From Streptomyces monashensis (GTDB lineage: Bacteria; Actinomycetota; Actinomycetes; Streptomycetales; Streptomycetaceae): DNA of 64,000 nt. Under the pieces are notes generated by a model, which saw nothing but the letters and a program-made list of their open reading frames with translations, was not told the origin of the DNA and searched no databases. Position numbers and translations under genes: made by a program. Where the stretch lies: positions 1-64,000 of the forward strand of contig NZ_MLYO01000014.1 of NCBI RefSeq assembly GCF_001866665.1, read 5' to 3'. Within the stretch, counting starts at the first letter, position 1, and the number at the start of each line of letters is the position of its first letter. Below are positions 51,202 to 58,794 of this stretch, piece after piece.

Positions 51202-54200
51202 TCACCAGCCCGACGCGGTGTGGACGACGGCGCGGGTCGCCGGGTCGCCCCAGGCGAGTTCCCGGAGCAGGGCCGCGGTGCCCTCGTCCGGGTCGATCAG
51301 CTCGACTCCGCGCCGGGCGTACTCCCGGCCGAGTTCCGCCCCGACCATCCCGGTGTGCGTGCCGGACGGCGCCCAGGGCCCCCAGTGGACGGTCAGCGCG
51401 CGGTTGCCGGTACGGGCGGCCCAGTCCGAACCGAGCGACTCCAGCGCGTCGTTGGCGGCGGCGTAGTCGGCCTGGCCGCGGTTGCCGAGCACGGCGGCGA
51501 TGCTGCCGAACAGCACCGTGAACGCCGGTCCCGATGGCAGGTCGTCGAGCGCGGCGAACAGCGCGGCGGCCCCGGCCGTCTTCGTGCCGTAGACCCGTTG
51601 GAAGGACTCGGGGGTCTTGTCGGCGATCAGCCGGTCCTCGATGATCCCGGCGGCGAAGACGACGCCGTCGAGTCTGCCGTGTTCGGCGTGGATCTCCTTG
51701 ACCGCCTGGAGGACGGCTTCCCGCTCCCGGAAGTCGACCGCGCGGTAGCGCGCCTCGCTGCCGTGCGCGTCGAGTTCGGCCAGGGTGGTGGCGATCTCCC
51801 GCTGGGCGAGGAGCAGTTCGGCGGCCTTGTTGATCTCGGCGGGCCTCGGCGCCCCGGGCCCGGCGGCGAGCGCGGCCCGCAGTTCGGCCGGGGTGCGGGC
51901 GGCGGCGGTGCGCGGGTCCTCGGGCTCGGTGGGCGCGGGAGTGCGGCCCAGCAGTTCGACGCGGCAGCGGCAGGCGCGGGCGAGTGTGGCCGCGAACCGG
52001 GCGGTGATGCCCCGGGCGCCCCCGGCCAGCAGGACGACGGAGTCCCGGTCGAGCCCGAGCGCGGCCGCCTCGGCGGCGCCGTCGGCGGCGGGTCCGGCGC
52101 CGGTCGTGCCGAGCAGCCCGAGGGGCGCGGGCACCAGTTCCAGACCCTGCCGGGCGCCGGCCGCCGTACGCAGGACGACGGGGGCCGCGCCCTGCGGGGC
52201 ACGCAGCTCGGCGAGCACGGCGTCGGCCACGGCCGCCGGCGCGGTGTCCGGTACGGCCACGACCCTGGTGAGCAGGTCGGGGTACTCGCGGCCGATGGTG
52301 CGGAACAGCCCGTCCAGCCCGGCCGCCCGTGCCGCCGCCCGCTCGGCGGACCGCACGGCGAGCAGCGCGCGCGGGCCGCACGCCAGCGCCGACCGGAGCA
52401 CCGGGAAGGCGTCCGGCAGCGCGGGGAGCTCGGGACCGGGCAGCGCGCCCAGGTACACCACACCGTCGACGGGACCGTCGGCGGCGGCGAGGAGGTGCCC
52501 GCCGTCGAGCGCCACCGCCTCGGCTCCGGCCCCGGCGAGCCGCGCCGCGACCTCATCCGCCACCGCGTCGCCGCCGAGGAGGACGAACCGCCGGCCGGCC
52601 GGGTCGAGGCCTGCCGGTCCGGTCTCCGGGAGGCGTACGGGCCGCAGCTCACAGCGCCGGGGTGGCACACCGGGGACCTGCGCCGGTCCCGATGCCTCTG
52701 CGCCGGTGTGCGGCACCCCGCCCGAACGGCCCGCGTCCTCGGTACCCATGTCCTCGGCGTCCGCGTCCTCGGTGCCCTCCCCGACCCGCGCCGTCAGCCA
52801 CCCCGTCACCGCCGCTGCCGTACGGGCCTTCGCGAGTTCTTCCAGCTCGGCGTCGTCCAGGACGGCGGCGCCGCCCGCGATGCCCAGGCGCTTGGCGAGT
52901 TCGCCCGCTATCTCGGCCCGCTTGATGGAGTCGATGCTCAGGTCCGCCTCGAGATCGAGGTCGGGTTCGATCATGTCGACGGGGTAGCCGGTCCGTTCAC
53001 TGATGATCTCCAGGACGATCCGCTCGACGTCGTACACCGGCGCCTCGACGGCCTGCTCGGTCAACTGCTGTTCCACCGAAGCGAGTTCGGGCACCACGTG
53101 CGCAGTCGGTACTGCCACCGGGGCGACCGGCGGCGCCGGTACGGCACCCGGCACGGCTCCGAAGTAGGTGAGCAGCACATCGCGCTGGGCGGCGATCATC
53201 TCCCGGCTGGTGCGCAGGAACTCCGAGATCAACTCGTCCCGGTCGGCCGGGGTGCCGTGCGGCTGGTCGGTGGTCACGGGCGTCTCCACGACTCGTCGGG
53301 CCGGTGCGAGGGCACCGGGCAGGAGGGCTCCGTCGGCGGTGCGGACGAGGTGTCCGTCGACCGTCCAGCCGGGCCGTTTCGGCGCCGGGGCGCGCAGGGC
53401 GTCGACGGCGTCACGGCCCCGCAGCAGCCAGGCCGTACGCACCGGCCGCCCGGCGACGGCGAGCCGCGCGAGCGCGTCGAGCCAGCCGCGCAGACCGCTG
53501 TCGGCCGTCGGTTCGCAGGCGACCGTGCGGTGCGGTCGGTCGCCGAGGATCTTGCTCACCAGCCGGGTGAGCACGGTGCCGGGTCCGGTCTCGACGAAGA
53601 GCCGCGCGCCCGCCGCGTACATCGCCTCGATCTGGGCGGTGAAGTCGACCGGGGAGCCGATCTGGGCGGCGAGTTCGGCGCGCACCGCGGCGGGGTCGGC
53701 GGGGTAGGGCGCGGCGGTGCGGTTGGCCCAGACGGGGAACTCGGGCGCGCGTACCGGCTTGCCGGCGAGGACCTTCGCGAAGCGCTCGCCCGCCGTGGCC
53801 ACGAGCGGGCTGTGGAAGGCGCAGGCCACGGGGATGCGCCGAGCCCCGAGCCCGGCCTCTCGCAGCAGTCGTACGGCGGTCTCGACATCCGGCGTCGGCC
53901 CCGAGATCACCGTCTGCTCGGGCGAGTTGACGTTGGCCACGACGACCGAGGCGGGCGCCCCCGAGGTGCGCAGGGCGGCGCCGACGGTCTCGGCCCCGGC
54001 GCCGACGGCGGCCATGGTGCCGGGTTCGTCACCGGCCGCCGCCAGAATCGCGTCGGCGCGTTCGGCGCTCACTTCCAGCAGGGTCTCGGGGTCGAGGGCG
54101 CCGGCCGCGGCGAGGGCGGCCAGTTCGCCGTAGCTGTGGCCGGCGGCCTGGTCGGGGTGGACGTTCGCGCAGGTGAGGAAGGCGTGAGCGGCGAGACCCG

Positions 54201-57200
54201 CGATGCCGAGGGCGGGCTGCGCGGACCGGGTGTCGGTGAGCGCGGCCCGGTGCCGTTCCCGGACGGTGTCGTCGAAGGCGGCCGGCGGGTGGACGGTGTC
54301 GGCGTGGGCGCGGCCGAGGTGCAGGAAGTGACGCAACCCGGGGAGCGTGACGAGGAGTTCGGACAGCATGCCGGGGCGCTGGCTCCCCTGGCCGGGGAAG
54401 AGGAAGGCGACCTGGCCGGCCGGCGGATCCGTGTCGTCCTGTGGATCGGTGCCCGGCGTCGGAAGCACCACGTGGATCCCGGCGGCCGGATCGTGCTCGC
54501 CTGCGAGGACCCGCCGCAGTTGACCGGCCAGGTCGTCGACGTCCCGGGCCACGACCGCGGCCCGTACCGGTTCGTGCGTGGTGTCGGCGCGGCGGGCGGC
54601 GGCGAGGGCGAGGTCCCGCAGCCGCCAGGGGCGGCCGTCCGCCTCGGCGGCGCGCAGGATCTCGGCCACCGTCCGATGGGCCGCCGCCGTGTCCCGGCCG
54701 CGGAAGAGGAACAGCTCGCACGGCCAGGCGTCCAGGCTCTGCGCGGGCGCCGCGGTGCCCGCGTGCGCGGCCAGCACCGCGTGGAAGTTGGTGCCGCCGA
54801 ACCCGAACGCGCTGACCCCGGCGACGCGTCGCGCGGCCGGCTGCGTCCAGGGGCGGGCCCGGGTGTGGAAGACGAAGGGGCTGTCGTCCTGCGTCCAGGC
54901 CGGGTTGGGCCGCTCCAGGTGCAGGGTGGGCGGGGTGACCCCGGTGTAGAGGGCGAGGGTGGCCTTGATCAGTCCGGCGAGTCCGGCGGCGCACTTGGTG
55001 TGGCCGATCTGGGACTTGACGGACCCGAGCGCGCAACTGCCCGTGTCGGCACCGGCTTCCGCGAACACCTCGCTCAGCACGGTGAGTTCGGTGCGGTCGC
55101 CCACGACGGTTCCCGTGCCGTGCGCCTCGACCAGGCCGACGTCGGCCGGTGAGACGCCCGCGTTGCGGTAGGCCCGCTCCAGCGCGGCCCGCTGGCCTTC
55201 GGGCCGGGGCGCGGTCAGGCCGAGGGAGCGGCCGTCGCTGGCGGAGCCGAGGCCCTTGACGACGCCGTAGATCCGGTCGCCGGCGCTCTCGGCGTCCGCG
55301 AGCCGCTTGAGGACCAGGCACGCCGCGCCCTCGCCGAGGGCGATGCCGTCGGCGCAGGCGTCGAAGGCGCGGGAGCGGCCGGTCGGGGAGAGCGCGTGGA
55401 CGGAGGAGAACAGGACGTAGTCGTTGATGCCGTTGTGCAGGTCCGCGCCGCCGCACAGCACCAGGTCGCTGGTGCCGGAGACGAGTTCCTTGCACGCCAC
55501 GTCGAGGGCCGCCAGCGAGGAGGCACAGGCGGCGTCGACGGTGAAGTTGGCGCCGCCGAGGTCGAGGCGGTTGGCGATCCGGCCGGAGATGACGTTGGCC
55601 AGCATGCCGGGGAAGGAGTCCTCGGTCAGCCGGGGCAGCTGCTCCTCGATGCCGTCGGGGACGCGGCCGTAGTACGCGGGCAGGACGGCGCGCAGGGTGA
55701 CGGCGTTGGACAGGTCGCTGCCCGCCTCGGCACCGAAGACGACCGAGGTCCGCGCGCGGTCGAACGCCCGCCCCCGCTCGCCGTACCCGGCGTCCTCCAA
55801 CGCCCGGCGGGCCGCCTCCAGGGACAGCAGCTGGACGGGTTCGATACTGCCGAGGGAGGCGGGCGGGATGCCGTAGCTCAGCGGGTCGAAGGGGATGCGG
55901 GGCAGGAAGCCGCCCCACTTCGACGCGGTGCTGCCGGCCGCGTGGTGCACGGCGGGGTCCCAGCGGTCGGGCGGGACCTCGGTGACGGCGTCGTGTCCGG
56001 AGACGACGTTGGCCCAGAACGCGGCGAGGTCGGGGGCCTGCGGGAACATGCAGGCCATGCCGACGATCGCGATGTCGAGCGGGGCGGGCGGGGCCGGCTC
56101 CCGCACGCCCTGCGGTTGCGGGTGCCCGGCGCGCCGGGTCAGGAAGTCGGCGGCGCCGTCGGTCACCGAGCGGTGCAGCTCGGCGATGGTGGTGGTCGCC
56201 GAGCGCAGCACGGCGACCTCGCCCGCCATGAACATCCCGTCGGTCAGCTGCCGTCGCTCGTCGACGTCCGCCAACTGCCCGTCGGTGCCCCGCTCGACGC
56301 CCTTGCTGGCGATGCGCAGCCGGCCGACGTTGAGACGTTCCAGTCCCTCCCAGACCTCGCGGTCGGTCAGCCCCCGGGCTCGCAGGGCGGCCTCCCGGTC
56401 CGGGTAGTCGCCGGTGAAGGGGCTCGGCACACAGCGGGTTGCGTGGCCGGGCGCGGTCCGCAGCAGGGCGGTCCTGGTGGCGGAGAGCACCTGTCGCTGG
56501 AAGAGGGGCCGGATCGCGCCGTGTGCCACCGCCTCTTCCGTGAACAGGTAGGCGGTGCCCATGAGGACGCCGACGGCGGCGCCCCGGGCGGTGAGCGGGG
56601 CGGCCAGGGCGGCGACCATCGCGGCCGACCGCTCGTCGTGGATCCCGCCCGCGAAGAAGACCTCCACCTGCCGGGCGGCTTCGTCGTCAGCACTCGCCAC
56701 GTACTCCTCCAGTACGGCGAGTTGCGCCTCCCACAGCGGGAAGGACGCCCGGGGTCCCACGTGCCCGCCGCACTCGGCCCCCTCGAACACGAACCTACGG
56801 GCCCCCGCCTCCAGGAACTGCCGCAGCAGCCCCGGCGAGGGCACATGCAGGAAGGTCCGGATCCCGGCCCGCTCCAGCACCTCGGCCTGGGCCGGCCGGC
56901 CGCCCGCGATGACCGCGTGCGTGGGCCGCAGCTCCCGTACGGCGTCCAACTGGGCGTTCCTGACCTCCTCCGGCGCGAAGCCGAGGACACCCACACCCCA
57001 GGGCCTGCCGTCCAGCACGGCCCGCGCCTCGGTCAGCATCGCCCGGGTCCGCGCCCCGTCCGCGAGCGCCAGCGCCAGGAACGGCAGCGCACCACCCTCG
57101 GCAACGGCGGCAGCGAAACCCGCCTGGTCGCTGACCCGGGTCATCGGCCCCTGCGCCAACGGCAACCTGGTCCCGAGCGCCCGGCTCATGGCGGACCCGG

Positions 57201-58296
57201 GGCGGAGAGCCGCGGCTGGGGCGGGGACGGAGGGGGGATGGGGTGCCGCGTCGGACGGGGTGGAGGTTCGCGCAGCGGTCGGGGCGGGGGTTCGCGTCGT
57301 GGCCGAGGCGGAGGTTCCCGTGGCGGCGCAGGCACGGGGTCCCGGGACGACCGGGGCGTCAGGTGCCGTACCCGCCGGGGCATGGGAGCCCGTACCGGCC
57401 GGGGCATGAGATCCCGGGACGACCGGGGTGTCGGGCCCCGTGCGCGCCACGTCGCGGATCGCCGTCGACAGTTCCCGCACCACCCGCCGAACGTCGCCCC
57501 ACCGATCGGCGAACCGGGCGGCGAGGAAGCCGTCCTGGCCGACCGGCAGCAGCTGGCCGCGCGTGTCGTCCACGCCCAGCAGGGCCGCGATCGCCTCTGG
57601 GTCGTCGGCCGGGGCCTGCGGGGCGGCGGGGCCGCGCCGCCGCAGTACGCGGTGGCCGCCCAGCAGCACGGTCTCCGAGCCGTCCAGGTTCCGCAGCGCG
57701 GCCCGGACCGTCTCGGGCAGGCCCGACTCGGGCAGCAGGGCCAGTTGGCTGTCGAGGACGACACCGGCCGCCCCGCCGGCCACGGCGGCCGCCGCTGTTC
57801 GCGGTCCGACACCGCCACAGGCCCAGACCGGGACTCCACCCAACCCGCTGTCGGACAAGAGCTGTTGCAGCAGGACGAAGGTGCTCAGCTCACCGACCCG
57901 GCCGCCGCTCTCGCCGCCCCGGGCGATCAGGCCCCGGGCACCGGCACGGACGGCGGCGTGCGCCTCACCGAGATCGGTCACCTCCGCCAACACGCGGTAT
58001 GACAGCGGGAGTTCGGCCATGTCCCACGGCGTGTCCGAGGTGAGGACGACCACGTCCGGGCCGTCCCCGACGTCGGCCGGAGCCAGCGCGCAGCGCCCGC
58101 TCACGCGTACCCCGAAGGCTCCTGGAGACGCTCGTTCCAGCCGGGACAGCTCCTCTCGTGATCTTCGGTCACCGGAGCCGAGGTCGAGGATGCCGAGCCC
58201 GCCGGCGGCGCTGGCGGCCGCGGCGAGCCCGGCGTCGGGCTCGCCGAACGGGGTGAGGCACAGGATCAGGTCGTGGGCGCGCACAGGGGAGGTCAT
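51202..58296 (-). CDS. Iterative secondary-lipid synthase subunit: ER-ER-KS-AT-ACP-KR
   Basis: A 2364-residue multidomain enzyme. Two nitronate-monooxygenase/PfaD-type TIM barrels open it (about 1-285 and 385-720); the second has GAECGGHVG, the first GGESGGRVG, losing the His. Then come a ketosynthase (740-1170, Cys924 in DAACASS, EAHGTGT, IGHTKCAAG), an acyltransferase (1290-1590, GHSYGE near 1386, CAFHS malonyl-like), one carrier (Ser near 1787 in DLSIDSIKR, as in PUFA synthases), and a ketoreductase (about 1850-2350, LLAGGARGITARF, Tyr in DYAAANDA). With KS, KR, ER here and DH on the partner, a fully or partly reduced chain is expected. The ATG at 58296 has GGAG four bases upstream; a GTG at 58365 lies at or before the predicted transcription start and is rejected. 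A Pro/Ala-rich linker with 24-base repeats joins the two barrels. Confidence 0.9.
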   Translation of the reverse strand: MTSPVRAHDLILCLTPFGEPDAGLAAAASAAGGLGILDLGSGDRRSREELSRLERASPGAFGVRVSGRCALAPADVGDGPDVVVLTSDTPWDMAELPLSYRVLAEVTDLGEAHAAVRAGARGLIARGGESGGRVGELSTFVLLQQLLSDSGLGGVPVWACGGVGPRTAAAAVAGGAAGVVLDSQLALLPESGLPETVRAALRNLDGSETVLLGGHRVLRRRGPAAPQAPADDPEAIAALLGVDDTRGQLLPVGQDGFLAARFADRWGDVRRVVRELSTAIRDVARTGPDTPVVPGSHAPAGTGSHAPAGTAPDAPVVPGPRACAATGTSASATTRTPAPTAARTSTPSDAAPHPPSVPAPAAALRPGSAMSRALGTRLPLAQGPMTRVSDQAGFAAAVAEGGALPFLALALADGARTRAMLTEARAVLDGRPWGVGVLGFAPEEVRNAQLDAVRELRPTHAVIAGGRPAQAEVLERAGIRTFLHVPSPGLLRQFLEAGARRFVFEGAECGGHVGPRASFPLWEAQLAVLEEYVASADDEAARQVEVFFAGGIHDERSAAMVAALAAPLTARGAAVGVLMGTAYLFTEEAVAHGAIRPLFQRQVLSATRTALLRTAPGHATRCVPSPFTGDYPDREAALRARGLTDREVWEGLERLNVGRLRIASKGVERGTDGQLADVDERRQLTDGMFMAGEVAVLRSATTTIAELHRSVTDGAADFLTRRAGHPQPQGVREPAPPAPLDIAIVGMACMFPQAPDLAAFWANVVSGHDAVTEVPPDRWDPAVHHAAGSTASKWGGFLPRIPFDPLSYGIPPASLGSIEPVQLLSLEAARRALEDAGYGERGRAFDRARTSVVFGAEAGSDLSNAVTLRAVLPAYYGRVPDGIEEQLPRLTEDSFPGMLANVISGRIANRLDLGGANFTVDAACASSLAALDVACKELVSGTSDLVLCGGADLHNGINDYVLFSSVHALSPTGRSRAFDACADGIALGEGAACLVLKRLADAESAGDRIYGVVKGLGSASDGRSLGLTAPRPEGQRAALERAYRNAGVSPADVGLVEAHGTGTVVGDRTELTVLSEVFAEAGADTGSCALGSVKSQIGHTKCAAGLAGLIKATLALYTGVTPPTLHLERPNPAWTQDDSPFVFHTRARPWTQPAARRVAGVSAFGFGGTNFHAVLAAHAGTAAPAQSLDAWPCELFLFRGRDTAAAHRTVAEILRAAEADGRPWRLRDLALAAARRADTTHEPVRAAVVARDVDDLAGQLRRVLAGEHDPAAGIHVVLPTPGTDPQDDTDPPAGQVAFLFPGQGSQRPGMLSELLVTLPGLRHFLHLGRAHADTVHPPAAFDDTVRERHRAALTDTRSAQPALGIAGLAAHAFLTCANVHPDQAAGHSYGELAALAAAGALDPETLLEVSAERADAILAAAGDEPGTMAAVGAGAETVGAALRTSGAPASVVVANVNSPEQTVISGPTPDVETAVRLLREAGLGARRIPVACAFHSPLVATAGERFAKVLAGKPVRAPEFPVWANRTAAPYPADPAAVRAELAAQIGSPVDFTAQIEAMYAAGARLFVETGPGTVLTRLVSKILGDRPHRTVACEPTADSGLRGWLDALARLAVAGRPVRTAWLLRGRDAVDALRAPAPKRPGWTVDGHLVRTADGALLPGALAPARRVVETPVTTDQPHGTPADRDELISEFLRTSREMIAAQRDVLLTYFGAVPGAVPAPPVAPVAVPTAHVVPELASVEQQLTEQAVEAPVYDVERIVLEIISERTGYPVDMIEPDLDLEADLSIDSIKRAEIAGELAKRLGIAGGAAVLDDAELEELAKARTAAAVTGWLTARVGEGTEDADAEDMGTEDAGRSGGVPHTGAEASGPAQVPGVPPRRCELRPVRLPETGPAGLDPAGRRFVLLGGDAVADEVAARLAGAGAEAVALDGGHLLAAADGPVDGVVYLGALPGPELPALPDAFPVLRSALACGPRALLAVRSAERAAARAAGLDGLFRTIGREYPDLLTRVVAVPDTAPAAVADAVLAELRAPQGAAPVVLRTAAGARQGLELVPAPLGLLGTTGAGPAADGAAEAAALGLDRDSVVLLAGGARGITARFAATLARACRCRVELLGRTPAPTEPEDPRTAAARTPAELRAALAAGPGAPRPAEINKAAELLLAQREIATTLAELDAHGSEARYRAVDFREREAVLQAVKEIHAEHGRLDGVVFAAGIIEDRLIADKTPESFQRVYGTKTAGAAALFAALDDLPSGPAFTVLFGSIAAVLGNRGQADYAAANDALESLGSDWAARTGNRALTVHWGPWAPSGTHTGMVGAELGREYARRGVELIDPDEGTAALLRELAWGDPATRAVVHTASGW
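57338..57434. repeat. 24-bp repeats in the linker between the two ER-like domains
   Basis: About four copies of a 24-base unit (CCCGGGACGACCGGGG-like and CCCGTACCGGCCGGGG-like forms) encode repeats close to GSHAPAGT. The unit keeps frame, so copy number can vary without a frameshift. It lies inside the coding region. Confidence 0.75.
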
Positions 58297-58368
58297 GTTG
58301 CTCCGGCACGGTCGGCGAGACAGCACGGTGGGGGTGTGCGGCGGAACTCTCTGGTGCGAGGGCACCGG

Positions 58369-58397
58369 AACCTAGCGAGGTGTTACTGAGGGGTCAA
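58369..58397 (-). promoter_or_regulatory. HrdB-type promoter of the secondary-lipid operon
   Basis: On the minus strand TTGACC (58397-58392) is followed by a 17-base spacer and TAGGTT (58374-58369). The start point would fall near 58362, giving a leader of about 65 bases before the ATG at 58296. Confidence 0.7.
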
Positions 58398-58401
58398 TAA
58401 C
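58382..58401. promoter_or_regulatory. Imperfect palindrome over the operon -35
   Basis: GTTACTGA (58382-58389), GGGG and TCAATAAC (58394-58401) match as an inverted repeat in 7 of 8 positions and cover the -35. It is a likely operator. No regulator gene lies in the cluster, so the factor acts from elsewhere. Confidence 0.5.
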
Positions 58402-58794
58402 GTCGCGCCCATTTCGCGGCCCGTGACGCCGATTCGGCCATGCGCTCGAATTCCCCGCAAGGGTCGAAAACGCGGCGAATTCCGTCACGGGCGTGGGCCC
58501 GGAACCGCCCCGGCCCACGCACCACACCACCCCAACCCCGGCAATCCGCCCGCCCGCTTCACCGCACACTCACCCGGGCGCAACACGCTGGGACAGTCTC
58601 GCGACGTCTGTAAATTCTGCATGACTTCACGCCGGTGACTCGATCACGATCCACCGCCCGCCGGCCCCCCGGCCCGGCCGCGCCCCCCTGCGCGCGCCCG
58701 GCCGACCTCGCCCCCGGCACACCGCCCGACCAGCGGCGCCACCGCACCCCCACCGCCTCGGCCGACCGTCGGACCACCGCCCCGTTCCGGCAGC
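58402..58794. other. Intergenic region with a long-looped inverted repeat
   Basis: No credible gene is seen in these 393 bases. GCCCGTGAC (58419-58427) and GTCACGGGC (58484-58492) are a perfect 9-bp inverted repeat 56 bases apart. An AT-rich island (CTGTAAATTCTGCATGACTT) lies near 58608-58627 and could hold a promoter for a small transcript; nothing confirms it. Confidence 0.45.

Noticed and set aside
46491..58296. Enediyne polyketide synthase
   Set aside because: Enediyne synthases keep KS-AT-ACP-KR-DH-PPTase in one protein and are accompanied by E-cassette genes. Here the domains are split in two, ER-like domains are present, and no such cassette is seen.
58297..58365. Upstream GTG start for the ER-ER-KS-AT-ACP-KR protein
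   Set aside because: It lies at or before the predicted transcription start and has no ribosome binding site, while the ATG at 58296 has GGAG at good distance.
58423..58638. Small plus-strand ORF between the lipid operon and the sigma-lectin gene
   Set aside because: The product is Pro/Arg/His-rich without features, and no ribosome binding site is seen.
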